The position numbers and the translations under genes were made by a program. DNA of 64,000 nt, from assembly GCA_900770215.1 (NCBI GenBank), contig CAAGJW010000078.1:34232-98231 (forward strand). The letters run 5' to 3'. The stretch comes from Bacteroidales bacterium (GTDB taxonomy: Bacteria; Bacteroidota; Bacteroidia; Bacteroidales; Muribaculaceae). Shown piece by piece: positions 1 to 8,741 of this stretch (position 1 is the stretch's first letter; every line of letters starts with the position of its first letter). A model generated the notes under the pieces. That model did no database searches and was not told where the DNA came from. It saw nothing but the letters and a program-made list of their open reading frames with translations.

Positions 1-2
1 AG

Positions 3-1646
3 GTGAACTACAGCAACTGGGCCGAGCCCACGGCCGTGGGCACCACCATACCCACGATGCTGCCCTATGGCTACCGCACGGCCCACATCTTCAGCGGCCA
101 GCGCGGCTACCTGGAGCTGGGTGCCGGCTCGCAGCTCAACTTCGACGGCAGTGCCGGCTACCGCATTGTCGACACCCAGAATTCCAAGCTCGGCCTGTGG
201 CTGCAGCACAACAGCACCTGGAGCGGCAAAAACAGCACCAAGCTCATTGCCGACGACGACCTGCGCCTCAAGCAGAAGTTCAATGACAACACCGTGGGCC
301 TCGACTTCAACCAGCACTTTGCACCGGGCGACCTCGTGCTGGGTGCCAAGATGCACTACGACAACTTCAACTATTACGGCGGCCTGGGCTCGTGGTGGGA
401 CGACAACAAGCAGTCGCTGGTCTCCCTGGCCCTGCACGGCGGCTGGAACGGCAAGGCCAGTATATCGGGACGCGACTTCGACTACCGTGCCGGCCTGGCC
501 TACGGCTACAGTGCCTACGACAAGGGCCTGCACGCCCTCACGGGCGACATCGACCTTGACGGTGCGCGCGACCACAATGTGAAGGCCAACCTGGGAGCGA
601 GCTACGCCACATCGGCCTTCTCCACCCTGGGCATCGATGCCCGCCTCGACTATGTGAACCGCAGCTACAAGGCCCATGCTGCCAGTGTGAGCAATAAGTA
701 TACCGACGACATGACCGTGATCACCCTCTCACCCTTCTACGGCTACCGCGGCCAGAACCTGTGCGCTCGCTTGGGCGGCAACATCGACTTCTCGCTGAGC
801 GACGGTGCGGTCATCCGCATCTCGCCCAACGCCAGCGTGAGCTATGATATGGCTCCAGGTGCCACCCTCTACGGCCTGGCCGGCGGCGGCAAGCGCATCA
901 ACACGCTTGCACGCATGGCAGCCATCAACCGCTACAGCGACCCCATGGGCCGCTACAGCAACACCTTTGTGCCCGTCGACGCCGAGTTTGGCGTCAAGAT
1001 AGGTCCCTTTGCCGGGTTCAAGGCCAAGATCTACGGTGGCTACGGCATGGCCCGCAACGAGATGATAGCCTTCACACCGGCTTTGTACTACACGCCATTT
1101 GCCAGCGAGGCCCACATTGCCGTCGACTCGGCCAACCGCTATGCGCCTGTCTACTACAAGGCTTTCGACACCAAGGGCTTCAAGATGGGTGGCGCTGTCG
1201 AGTACCGCTACCGCTCGGTGGCAGTGGTCAATCTCGACGTGGTCTATGCCCCGCAGGACAACTCCATCTCGCCCGACAAGACCTACGACGGCTACACGCT
1301 GGGCCTCGACCGGGCCTCGACCGTGGCCAGTGCCAGCGTCAAGCTCTATCCCATCAGGCCGCTTGAGCTCGACTTGGGCCTGGAGTATCGCGGTGGCCGC
1401 CATGCCGTGCTTGAGACGGCGACCGACTACAGCCTGGTCAACGGTGTGCCCAGCTACACCATGGCCTACTCGCTGGCCAAGATGGACGACGTGGTCAACC
1501 TGCACGTGGGTGCCCGCTACCGCTTCGACAAGATGCTCACCCTGTGGCTGCAAGGCGCCAACCTGCTCAACAAGAAGTGGGATGTGACCCTGGGCCAGGG
1601 TGCCCAGCGCTTGAACGTGATGGGCGGCATCGCCCTGGTGTTCTGA
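3..1646 (+). CDS. Outer-membrane beta-barrel, C-terminal part of a TonB-dependent receptor-like protein (5' truncated by window edge)
   Basis: At least 547 residues remain; the frame is open to the left edge, so the GTG at 3 is not taken as the true start. The protein alternates short aromatic/glycine-rich strands with polar turns (for example LGLWLQHN and KIYGGYGMARNE), typical of a large outer-membrane barrel. It ends LWLQGANLLNKKW then GGIALVF, the pattern of the last strands of TonB-dependent receptors, with a terminal aromatic residue for BAM insertion. The N-terminal plug and any TonB box are outside the window, so the substrate cannot be inferred. A plain outer-membrane beta-barrel porin is the alternative. 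Confidence 0.65.
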   Translation: MNYSNWAEPTAVGTTIPTMLPYGYRTAHIFSGQRGYLELGAGSQLNFDGSAGYRIVDTQNSKLGLWLQHNSTWSGKNSTKLIADDDLRLKQKFNDNTVGLDFNQHFAPGDLVLGAKMHYDNFNYYGGLGSWWDDNKQSLVSLALHGGWNGKASISGRDFDYRAGLAYGYSAYDKGLHALTGDIDLDGARDHNVKANLGASYATSAFSTLGIDARLDYVNRSYKAHAASVSNKYTDDMTVITLSPFYGYRGQNLCARLGGNIDFSLSDGAVIRISPNASVSYDMAPGATLYGLAGGGKRINTLARMAAINRYSDPMGRYSNTFVPVDAEFGVKIGPFAGFKAKIYGGYGMARNEMIAFTPALYYTPFASEAHIAVDSANRYAPVYYKAFDTKGFKMGGAVEYRYRSVAVVNLDVVYAPQDNSISPDKTYDGYTLGLDRASTVASASVKLYPIRPLELDLGLEYRGGRHAVLETATDYSLVNGVPSYTMAYSLAKMDDVVNLHVGARYRFDKMLTLWLQGANLLNKKWDVTLGQGAQRLNVMGGIALVF

Positions 1647-1668
1647 CCGGTCGCGATAGGCAAGATAT

Positions 1669-1719
1669 GCTGGTCCCCGCCTGTGGAGTTGCGGCTCCAA
1701 GAACGGGGACCAGCTTTTT
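1669..1719 (+). terminator. Intrinsic terminator after the barrel gene
   Basis: An 11-bp perfect stem (1669-1679 with 1704-1714) has a small inner GGAG/CTCC hairpin in its loop and is followed by five T residues. It lies 23 nt after the barrel stop codon. Confidence 0.85.
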
Positions 1720-1944
1720 ATCAATGTAGGCAAAGGGTGCGCGCTACTGCGCTCGCTCCACCCCCCCTGCCTTGCTCGTGGCGGGAGTGGTGCGGTTGTA
1801 GCCCACATAATGGGACAATAGCTGGGACTTAAAGGATATCGTCGACGAGAAACTCTTCGTCTACAGGCTTGCAAAAATTCACACTTATCGCCATTGATTT
1901 TCTGCTGACCCTTGGTTTGTTGTGAAGGGGATTGATGGGGGGAA
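1720..1944. other. Intergenic stretch with no supported gene
   Basis: Between the barrel terminator and the tRNA-Phe terminator I see no coding signal: the open frames here are short and have no family resemblance. It contains a C7 run at 1761-1767. No promoter is convincing. Confidence 0.5.
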
Positions 1945-1945
1945 A

Positions 1946-1983
1946 TAAAAAACGCAACACATTGTGATGTAATGTATTGCGTT
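1946..1983 (-). terminator. Terminator downstream of tRNA-Phe
   Basis: The arms 1951-1963 and 1971-1983 form a 13-bp stem with one mismatch and a 7-nt loop. On the minus strand this is followed by a run of six T (A residues 1946-1951 on the plus strand). It lies 11 nt past the end of the tRNA. Confidence 0.8.
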
Positions 1984-1994
1984 TCGCTTTCTTG

Positions 1995-2067
1995 TGGTGT
2001 CTCCAGGAGTCGAACCGGGGACACATGGATTTTCAGTCCATTGCTCTACCACCTGAGCTAAGACACC
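1995..2067 (-). tRNA. tRNA-Phe (GAA)
   Basis: A full cloverleaf on the minus strand: acceptor GGTGTCT/AGACACC, D arm GCTC/GAGC, anticodon stem ATGGA/TCCAT enclosing loop CTGAAAA (anticodon GAA), and a TTCGA T-loop. The T stem has one C-T mismatch. The discriminator is A and CCA is not encoded. It stands alone with its own terminator. Confidence 0.93.
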
Positions 2068-2215
2068 ATCGCTGAATTGCGGTGCAAAGATAGGGCAAAA
2101 GTTTTAATCTTGCAAGCCTTGACCAAAAAAATCTTCAAAAATTTGAAAAAATCGCCTCATTCGGCACTGGTTTGTGCCTTGATGGTGATGCGATGTGTGC
2201 CTGGCTTAAAGCAAC

Positions 2216-2253
2216 ACTCCCTCGGGCCAGCACGCGACGCTGCCCGAGGGAGT
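2216..2253 (-). terminator. Terminator downstream of metK
   Basis: A perfect 12-bp stem (2216-2227 with 2242-2253) with a 14-nt loop lies 41 nt after the metK stop. The T-rich tract that follows on the minus strand is weak. Confidence 0.65.
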
Positions 2254-2294
2254 AGATGATATTGTGTGTAGAGGTTGAGGGCTCCCTGTGGATT

Positions 2295-3584
2295 CTACAA
2301 GCCAAAGGCCCGCTTGAGCTCGTCGACGCGGTCGAGTTTCTCCCAGGTGAATAGCTCTACCTTCACATCGCGGGGCTCGTCGTAGCGCGACTCGAAGTGC
2401 TTGGTCACCCACTTGGGCTCGCGGCCCATGTGACCGTAGGCCGCCGTCTCCTCGTAGATGGGCAGGCGCAGCTTGAGGCGGTCTTCGATGGCGCGTGGGC
2501 GCATGTCGAACATTGCGAGCAGCCGTTGTGCGATCTCGCCATCGCTCAGGTCCACGTGGCTCGTGCCGCGGGTGTTCACATAGAAGCTCACCGGCTCGGC
2601 CTTGCCTATGGCGTAGCTCACTTGCACCAGCATCTCGTCGGCAATGCCTGCTGCCACGGCATTCTTGGCAATGTGGCGGGCGGCATAGGCCGCACTGCGG
2701 TCGACCTTGCTGGGGTCCTTGCCGCTGAAGGCGCCGCCGCCGTGGGCACCGCGGCCGCCGTAGGTGTCGACGATGATCTTGCGGCCCGTGAGGCCCGTGT
2801 CGCCGTGTGGGCCTCCTATCACAAACTTGCCAGTGGGGTTGATGTCGTAGTGCACCTGGTCGAAGAGGTCTCTCACCTGCTGGGGGAGCTTGGCGATGAC
2901 GCGCGGCATCACCACCTGTTGCATGTCGCGCTCGATGCGCTCGAGCATGCGGCGGTCGGCCTCTTGCTGGCTGATGCCTTCCTTCTTGGCGTCGACAAAC
3001 TCGTCGTGCTGGGTGCTTATCACAATGTTGCTCACGCGCACCGGGCGGCGGGTCTCGCCGTCATACTCTACCGTGACCTGACTCTTGGCATCGGGGCGCA
3101 GGTAGGGCAGCAGGCGGCCCTTGCGCACCTCGGTGAGCTCGCGCAGGATGAGGTGGGCCAGGTCGAGCGTGAGGGGCATGTAGTTGGGGGTCTCGTTGCA
3201 GGCGTAACCGAACATCATGCCCTGGTCGCCGGCGCCCTGCTCCTCGACTTGGCCCTGGCCGTCGACGCCGCGGTTGATGTCGTCGCTCTGCTCGTGCACA
3301 GCCGAGAAGATGCCGCACGAGTTGGCGTCAAACTGGTACTCGCTCCTGGTGTAGCCTATCTTGGCAATCGTGCGGCGGGTCACGTCGGGCAGGTCCACAT
3401 AGTGGTCGCTGCGCACCTCGCCCGCAATCACCACCTGCCCGGTGGTGACCAGTGTCTCGCAAGCCACCTTGGCCTGGGGATCGTAGGCAAGAAAGTTGTC
3501 GAGAATGGCGTCGCTTATCTGGTCGGCGACTTTGTCGGGGTGTCCTTCCGACACCGATTCGGAGGTGAAAAAGTAATTGTTCAT
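2295..3584 (-). CDS. metK: S-adenosylmethionine synthase
   Basis: 429 residues, close to the longer Bacteroidales form of the family. It makes S-adenosylmethionine from methionine and ATP in the cytosol. GHPDK at 14-18 includes the conserved catalytic-loop histidine; the ATP signature GAGDQG is at 117-122; the glycine-rich [17 protein letters not shown] loop follows near 280. The start [18 protein letters not shown] matches the usual N-terminus, with ATG at 3582-3584. It is transcribed alone, with a promoter about 140 nt upstream, an unusually structured leader (described separately) and its own terminator. Confidence 0.97.
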   Translation of the reverse strand: MNNYFFTSESVSEGHPDKVADQISDAILDNFLAYDPQAKVACETLVTTGQVVIAGEVRSDHYVDLPDVTRRTIAKIGYTRSEYQFDANSCGIFSAVHEQSDDINRGVDGQGQVEEQGAGDQGMMFGYACNETPNYMPLTLDLAHLILRELTEVRKGRLLPYLRPDAKSQVTVEYDGETRRPVRVSNIVISTQHDEFVDAKKEGISQQEADRRMLERIERDMQQVVMPRVIAKLPQQVRDLFDQVHYDINPTGKFVIGGPHGDTGLTGRKIIVDTYGGRGAHGGGAFSGKDPSKVDRSAAYAARHIAKNAVAAGIADEMLVQVSYAIGKAEPVSFYVNTRGTSHVDLSDGEIAQRLLAMFDMRPRAIEDRLKLRLPIYEETAAYGHMGREPKWVTKHFESRYDEPRDVKVELFTWEKLDRVDELKRAFGL

Positions 3585-3706
3585 TTTTCCATTAATTTTA
3601 ATAGTGGAAAAATGCTAAATCGTGTGCTGTGAAAACGTGTATGAGGGATTGAATTCGCAGTTTTAGCATTTTTTTTAGTGGTTGCAAGCAGCCAAATTTT
3701 TCCACT
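3585..3706 (-). promoter_or_regulatory. Structured metK leader with competing stems (candidate cis-regulator)
   Basis: Three complementary pairs are visible. The segment 3603-3613 is a perfect 11-bp complement of 3696-3706. Its overlapping neighbour 3608-3619 pairs over 12 bp with 3662-3673. The same segment (3605-3611) is also complementary over 7 bp to 3585-3591, directly against the start codon. These pairings compete, as in a riboswitch expression platform. I see none of the conserved S-box core sequences, and no known SAM riboswitch class is recognised. The ligand is unknown; SAM or methionine is only inferred from the gene. Confidence 0.5.
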
Positions 3707-3725
3707 GGGTTACTTAATTGGGCTG

Positions 3726-3756
3726 CAAATGTACAACATCTTTGCAACACTGCCAA
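3726..3756 (-). promoter_or_regulatory. metK promoter
   Basis: On the minus strand, TTGG (3753-3756) is followed after exactly 19 nt by TACATTTG (3726-3733), matching the Bacteroidota -33/-7 arrangement. Transcription would start near 3719, just upstream of the outer leader stem. Confidence 0.7.
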
Positions 3757-3783
3757 TATTTTCCTGTAAAAAGTCGAAAAATG

Positions 3784-3844
3784 ATTGCGCCAGCAATGGC
3801 CACATGAGCCGCTGTGGACTCGATGGACGCGTTGCTGGCGCAAT
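3784..3844 (-). terminator. Terminator after the Ig-repeat secreted protein gene
   Basis: A 13-bp perfect stem (3784-3796 with 3832-3844) with an inner CCAC/GTGG stem is followed on the minus strand by two T5 runs. It lies 34 nt past the stop of the gene at 3879. Confidence 0.8.
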
Positions 3845-3878
3845 GTGGGGGTACCCGAAGTGGCCCTCTCGTTGAGTG

Positions 3879-6707
3879 CTACTTCAGGAGCTTGGCGGTG
3901 CGGGTGGTGCCGTCGGTATAGGTGGTGACCACGATGTTCACGCCGGGCTGCGGCGCGGCGATCCTGGCGCCGGCCACGTTGTAGTAGCTCACGCGCTCCA
4001 CCGTCTTGGCACTGTGCACGTCGCTCACGGCGGTGACCACGCTCGATGCATTGATCTCAAGAGGATACACCACATATTCACTTTGCGTGCTGCCAGTCTT
4101 GGCAGCCACCTTGCGAGGTGCAGTGCTGCTCGTAGCGGCCTGCTTCTTCACGATGGCCGGGAAGGCATACATGGCCTGGTCGGTGAGCTGGCTTGTTGCC
4201 CTCACGTCGCCCTCGTTGTAGTCGAGTGCAATCGTAAACATGCCGTCGAAGTCATATTTGTTGGCCCCGTCGGCCGATTTTGCCACATAGAAGGCCTGGC
4301 TGGAAGCATCCCACACAGCCCACGCAACCTTGGCGTACTCCTGAGCCTTGGGGTTCATGAAGAAGTAGTCGCCTTGATTGGCCTTTTGGCTGTTGCCCCA
4401 ATAGTCGGCTTGCTTCACGGTCATGAAGTTGACTGGGATGTACTCATTGGGAGTGTATTTGCTGTCATCGGCGGTAGCGTCGCCATAGGTGATAGTGGCA
4501 TCGGTGATGATGGGATCGTTGGCATCGCCGTTGTAGGTGCCCACAATCTTAGTCACGGCAGCTGGGTTGAATGAGCTGTAGTCGCTTGCCGATACCTCGA
4601 CGAGCACCCAGTTGCTTTGGTCGTAATTTTCCCATTCTTTTCCATTGTGATAGTAGGTGTTCAGGCCGTCGTTCTTGCTCACGTAGTCGTTGCTCAAGCC
4701 GTTGCCGTCTTTCACTGCCACATAGTACTTGCTGTTGGCTTTGTCCTTGACCGTAGTCACGGCCTGCATGTCCTGGCCCGTGATGGTGAATGTGCCCTCG
4801 CTGTTGAATGCCAGGTCGGCCAGATTTATCTCAGTGCTAACAGGAACAGAATTGTAGGCATAAACGCGTACAGGATACGTCGTAGAACCTTGATTGGTCA
4901 AATTTTTGCGTGAGAAATTGCCAAATCTATCCTGATAATACATCAATTCGCAGGTTGTGAGGTTGCTTGCGCAAATCTTTGCAACATTGGTTTCAGTATA
5001 CGATTTGCCACCATTATTATATGTTTCGTCAACCTTGCTTAGGGTAATGTCTGTGTTAATATCTTTTGACGATTGACGACAATAGATATTACCTTGTTGG
5101 AAACTCATAGGATAATTATATTTTCCTTTGTCGATATTACCATAAATATGATAAGTGCCACTGGTGGAACCTTCTTCCTTGAGCCACAGCACACTTGCAG
5201 TGGAGCCCTCAGGCACAGTGATTGTGCTTTGGTCATCGCTCACCTGGTAAGTGCTCTCGCCTTTCTCAAGGGGGGCAAATGATTGTGTGCTGCTGCCTGA
5301 AGGTGTACCCATCACATAATTCACCTTATCATTGGAAATTGAAGCGACAATGAAATAAGTCCCAACAGCAAGCGTGCTTGGATCCTCTACCAGGGTGAAA
5401 GTGCCCGAGGTGGGAACGCCAGAACCAGATGGCGAGACCACAGTGAGGGTGTAGCTGTCGCTGGCAGCACTGTAGCGGTCGCTCTCGGCCGAAGCTGCAG
5501 TGATGGTGGTTGTGCCGGCACCTGCCACGGCCAAGATGCCGCGGGAGTTGATGGTTGCAACAGCGGTGTTGCTGCTCGAGTAGGTCACATTCAGTCTGCT
5601 GGGATTCAACAGTCGAGGTGCCTTGAAGGCCTTGCCCTTGGTGGCAGTCACAGCATCTTTGTCCCACTCCAGCGTGGGAGTCAGCTTGCTCACCGTGAGG
5701 GTGAAGGTGGCGTCGCCAGAGTAGTTGGGGTCGCCAGGTGTGGCGGTGATGGTGGCTGTGCCGGCAACGCCGTTGAAGGTGATGTTGCCCTTGTCGTCAA
5801 CAGTGGCCACACTGGTGTTGCTGCTCGAGAACTTAACAGCGATACCCTTTGCATTGCTAAAGGTGGGGGCAGTGAATGGGCCGTCGACAGTGATAGTCTC
5901 CTCGGTGGGGTTGAAGCTCAGCCCCGACTCTTGCTTGCTCACCGTGAGGGTGTAGCTGGCCGACCCGGCAGCATAGGTGTCGGTCTCGGCCGAAGAGGCC
6001 GTGATGGTAGTGGTGCCTGTACCCACGAGAGTCACCTCGCCTGTGCTGGCATCGACAGAGGCCACACTCGTGTTGCTGCTCTTGTAGGTCACATCCAAGC
6101 TGTTGGGGTTGTTGAGCGTGGGCTCGCTGAAGTCCAAGCCCATATAAGCTGCAGCCGTAGAAGCACTGAAGCTCAACCCGGCATCGGTCTTGCTCTGAGC
6201 GGTGCTCACAACCACCGAATCGAGGAAGAAACGAGCTTTCGATGTCTTGTTGCCAGAGAATGTGATTTTCACAACACCCTTGACATCAGTAATATCGATA
6301 GAATAGGTCGTGAACGCGCTGTTTTTCATAGTCACAGTAGGAGACGAAAGCGTTGCATTATCGGCAGAAATTTTGAGCGTAGTAGCATCACCCTGCCAGG
6401 CGCCAGCCTTAAAAGTGAGCGTGCCACTCGTGCTGCCTTTAAAATCTATTGCGGGGGTTGTAGCAGAACCCTGTTTACTGCCTGTACCAAATTTTGCACA
6501 TTTGCTGGCAGCATACCCATTAGTCACAGACCAAGCTGTTCCATCGTATTTCAAGGTGTTTTTTGTTGCAATACTGCCGCTCCACTTGCCATCATTGCCG
6601 CCTGTACCTTCGCATTTGTCGAAGGTCTCAGTGAAGAGCACCGTTTGGGCTGTTGCATAGCCCATGGCGAGAACCGCCATTAAAAGAAAAGTAAACAAAT
6701 TTTTCAT
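3879..6707 (-). CDS. Secreted multidomain protein with Big-type Ig-like repeats and a sorting-like C-terminus
   Basis: 942 residues. The N-terminus (MKNLFTFLLMAVLAMGYATAQ) is a clear signal peptide; ATG at 6707 is preferred to the upstream TTG. After it comes a beta-rich domain of about 150 residues resembling a jelly-roll module, ending in FFLDSVVVST. Three tandem bacterial Ig-like (Big_2-like) repeats of about 83 residues follow, each with S-SNTSVA- and TTTITA- signatures and ending YTLTVSK or similar. The centre (430-860) is unassigned. The end, YYNVAGARIAAPQPG then a short TAKLLK tail, resembles Por/type IX secretion sorting domains. It probably acts at the cell surface; no catalytic site is seen. 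Confidence 0.75.
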   Translation of the reverse strand: MKNLFTFLLMAVLAMGYATAQTVLFTETFDKCEGTGGNDGKWSGSIATKNTLKYDGTAWSVTNGYAASKCAKFGTGSKQGSATTPAIDFKGSTSGTLTFKAGAWQGDATTLKISADNATLSSPTVTMKNSAFTTYSIDITDVKGVVKITFSGNKTSKARFFLDSVVVSTAQSKTDAGLSFSASTAAAYMGLDFSEPTLNNPNSLDVTYKSSNTSVASVDASTGEVTLVGTGTTTITASSAETDTYAAGSASYTLTVSKQESGLSFNPTEETITVDGPFTAPTFSNAKGIAVKFSSSNTSVATVDDKGNITFNGVAGTATITATPGDPNYSGDATFTLTVSKLTPTLEWDKDAVTATKGKAFKAPRLLNPSRLNVTYSSSNTAVATINSRGILAVAGAGTTTITAASAESDRYSAASDSYTLTVVSPSGSGVPTSGTFTLVEDPSTLAVGTYFIVASISNDKVNYVMGTPSGSSTQSFAPLEKGESTYQVSDDQSTITVPEGSTASVLWLKEEGSTSGTYHIYGNIDKGKYNYPMSFQQGNIYCRQSSKDINTDITLSKVDETYNNGGKSYTETNVAKICASNLTTCELMYYQDRFGNFSRKNLTNQGSTTYPVRVYAYNSVPVSTEINLADLAFNSEGTFTITGQDMQAVTTVKDKANSKYYVAVKDGNGLSNDYVSKNDGLNTYYHNGKEWENYDQSNWVLVEVSASDYSSFNPAAVTKIVGTYNGDANDPIITDATITYGDATADDSKYTPNEYIPVNFMTVKQADYWGNSQKANQGDYFFMNPKAQEYAKVAWAVWDASSQAFYVAKSADGANKYDFDGMFTIALDYNEGDVRATSQLTDQAMYAFPAIVKKQAATSSTAPRKVAAKTGSTQSEYVVYPLEINASSVVTAVSDVHSAKTVERVSYYNVAGARIAAPQPGVNIVVTTYTDGTTRTAKLLK

Positions 6708-6767
6708 AAGCAAATTGTTTTAGTTGAAATAATTATCGTTTTTACTGTCGGCAAAAATCTGTCGATG

Positions 6768-6775
6768 CAAATTTA
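6768..6775 (-). promoter_or_regulatory. -7 box for the Ig-repeat protein gene
   Basis: TAAATTTG on the minus strand fits TAnnTTTG and lies about 60 nt upstream of the ATG at 6707. No good -33 element is seen at the expected distance. Confidence 0.4.
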
Positions 6776-6867
6776 ATGATAAATCTGCAATTCTTCATAG
6801 TAATGTGTGTGAAAAATGAATTACAATGCTGTGGCAGGCATGCAGTTGCGCCTGCTGGGAAGGGCGG

Positions 6868-7413
6868 CTATTGCTGCCGCGGGGCGGTGGAGTCGGGGGC
6901 GGCTGGGGTGCCGTCGGGCACAATCTGGGTGGCAAAGCGCTTGGTTTCGCCCCGCCAGGGCACCATGCCCTTGTACTCGTAGTAGTGCACCGTCACGCGG
7001 CGACCGGTGCCCTTGAGGGCGTTGGCCTCGCGGGCCAGCGAGTCGCTCTTGATGGTGAAGGCGAAGTCGGAGGTGTAGATGTGCACGGTGTCGGAGATGT
7101 ATTTTTCCGATATCATCTTGCACTCGTAGGTCTTGACCAGTGTGCCCTCGTTGGCCACGTCCATGATCACGCCGCGCTCCTGGCAGTCGGTGCGATAGGG
7201 GTGGAAGTAGCGCGACCACACGGTGTAGACCAGGAAGCCGGCGAGCACAGCCACGAGGCACCACAACAGCAGGCGGCGCCTGCCCCCGCGGGTGCGGTCG
7301 ATGGTTGTCTCCTTGATTTCGCGCTCCTCGCGCTGCTCGGGTGTTTCCTCCTTGGGCTTGTCGTCGGGCACATTTTCGGGCTCGAAGTAATCGGTAAAAT
7401 TATCGTCCATCAT
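6868..7413 (-). CDS. Single-pass membrane protein of unknown function
   Basis: 181 residues. The first 48 are acidic and charged (EEREIKET), followed by an arginine-rich stretch and one membrane helix (LLLWCLVAVLAGFLVYTVW, about 48-66). The rest is a 110-residue soluble domain with beta-strand character, probably outside the inner membrane by the positive-inside rule. The start is at one of two adjacent ATGs. It sits 78 nt after the flippase-like gene on the same strand. I do not recognise the family. Confidence 0.75.
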   Translation of the reverse strand: MMDDNFTDYFEPENVPDDKPKEETPEQREEREIKETTIDRTRGGRRRLLLWCLVAVLAGFLVYTVWSRYFHPYRTDCQERGVIMDVANEGTLVKTYECKMISEKYISDTVHIYTSDFAFTIKSDSLAREANALKGTGRRVTVHYYEYKGMVPWRGETKRFATQIVPDGTPAAPDSTAPRQQ

Positions 7414-7491
7414 AATTTGTTTTCTCGTAGTAGTATGTTTCCTTCTTTTCTCTATTTTCCTATTGTGCTTGTGCGTGCAGCCGCCCCGCCC

Positions 7492-8556
7492 TCACAGCTG
7501 CAGGCCATCGCCGCTGGTCTCGACGCGGGTGTGCCCCTGGGCGATGCGCTTGCGGTCGATGGCGATGTGGATGAAGGCGTAGATGCCCAGCAGGCAGATG
7601 ACGACCTGGTTGAAGAGCCACACCACCCAGGCAAAGCTGGTGGCCTGCGGGTCGTAGACCTTGCCCAGCGGCAGGGTGCCTATGCCGTAGATAGCCAGCC
7701 CGAAGATGATGGCATACTGCCAGGCGCCCACGCCGCCATTGGTGGGCACGGCCATGCCCAGCGAGCTGAACACAAAGAGCACCAGCACGGCCACCACGCC
7801 CAGCGGGCGGGTGAAGTCGAAGGCCAGCGAGGCCAGGTAGAGGGTGGTGAAGTAGCAGCCCCACAGGCACACGGTGTAGAGCACAAACTTGCCTTTCTCC
7901 TTCATCTTGGCAATGGCAGCCAGGCCCTCCCACAGGTTGCGCGTCACCTTCTGCACCTTGCCCATGAAGCCGTCGAGGTCGCGGGTGCGGTACAGCCACA
8001 CCAGAAAGGCGCCGCCGGCGACCATGAGCGCCACGGCCAGCCAGAACCACCAGGTGGTGTACATGCTTTGTTGCTGCTCGTCGCCGCTCTTCATGCTCAA
8101 GAACTGCATCACCTGGCTCGAGGCCAGGAAGAAGGTGATGAGCGTGAGCGCGAGCACCGTGATGGTGTCGGTGAGGCGGTCGCCCACCATCGAGCCGGTG
8201 ACCTTGGTGAACGAGGCCTTCTGGCGGTTGGCAATGTAGCCGGCGCGCCACACCTCGCCCAGGCGCGGCACCAGCAGGTTGACAAAGTAGGTGCCGAAGA
8301 TGGAGTCGACCACCGCGCTCAGCGGGGCTTTCACCCCTATGGCTCGCAGTTGCAGCTGCCAGCGCAGCGCGCGGAACACGTGGCTCATGATGCTGATGAT
8401 GAAGATAGGGATAAACCACCACCACTGGTCGAAGTCGCTGTTGAAGCTCTGCTTGATGGCTTCCATGTCGACGTGGGTGTAGAAAAACCACACCAGCAGC
8501 ACGCTCAACGCGATGGGCAGGCCGTACTTGAGCAGTATAGAGCTGATTTTTTTCAC
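7492..8556 (-). CDS. Lysylphosphatidylglycerol synthase TM-domain (YbhN/UPF0104-like) integral membrane protein
   Basis: 354 residues with about eight hydrophobic helices. The region FRALRWQLQLRAIGVKAPLSAVVDSIFGTYFVNLLVPRLGEVWRAG has the family signature: arginine/tryptophan after helix 2, then the N-LLP-R-GE-WR loop. The later PTNGGVGAW segment matches the conserved glycine-rich motif. There is no C-terminal aminoacyl-transfer domain, so only the lipid-flippase-like half is present. Homologues are proposed to move lipids across the inner membrane; the substrate here is unknown. The next gene downstream is the unknown membrane protein at 6868. Confidence 0.85.
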   Translation of the reverse strand: MKKISSILLKYGLPIALSVLLVWFFYTHVDMEAIKQSFNSDFDQWWWFIPIFIISIMSHVFRALRWQLQLRAIGVKAPLSAVVDSIFGTYFVNLLVPRLGEVWRAGYIANRQKASFTKVTGSMVGDRLTDTITVLALTLITFFLASSQVMQFLSMKSGDEQQQSMYTTWWFWLAVALMVAGGAFLVWLYRTRDLDGFMGKVQKVTRNLWEGLAAIAKMKEKGKFVLYTVCLWGCYFTTLYLASLAFDFTRPLGVVAVLVLFVFSSLGMAVPTNGGVGAWQYAIIFGLAIYGIGTLPLGKVYDPQATSFAWVVWLFNQVVICLLGIYAFIHIAIDRKRIAQGHTRVETSGDGLQL

Positions 8557-8576
8557 TGTTGACTAATAAATGAGTT

Positions 8577-8597
8577 CAAATATATTTACTAACTTTG
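8577..8597. promoter_or_regulatory. Divergent -7 boxes between the flippase-like gene and rsmA
   Basis: TATATTTG on the minus strand (8577-8584) would serve the gene starting at 8556 with a very short leader. TAACTTTG on the plus strand (8590-8597) would serve rsmA with a leader of about 140 nt. No -33 box matches well in either direction. Confidence 0.45.
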
Positions 8598-8741
8598 CGA
8601 GCGCCGTGTGCTTGCTTGCGCTCTTTCAAAGAGCAAAGGTAATGGTTTTTGCCCGTTTGTGCATTATCTTGCACTCATTTTTAGTGGCACAATTGGCACA
8701 TGGACGGGTTGAATTTTTAGGACAATCAATTTTTTTTCGTT

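Noticed and set aside
1761..1767. C7 tract as a phase-variable switch
   Set aside because: It is outside any supported gene or promoter.
729..2024. Long minus-strand frame opposite the barrel gene
   Set aside because: It is a shadow of GC-rich coding DNA; the residues show histidine/alanine/valine low-complexity and no family pattern. The same applies to long frames opposite metK, the symporter, NamZ, pepT and mnmE.
1995..2067. tRNA-Phe as the prophage attachment site
   Set aside because: It lies 20 kb from the prophage; the integrase is next to mnmE.
3585..3720. Known SAM riboswitch in the metK leader
   Set aside because: I looked for the conserved S-box core sequences and found none; the region is kept only as an unassigned structured leader.
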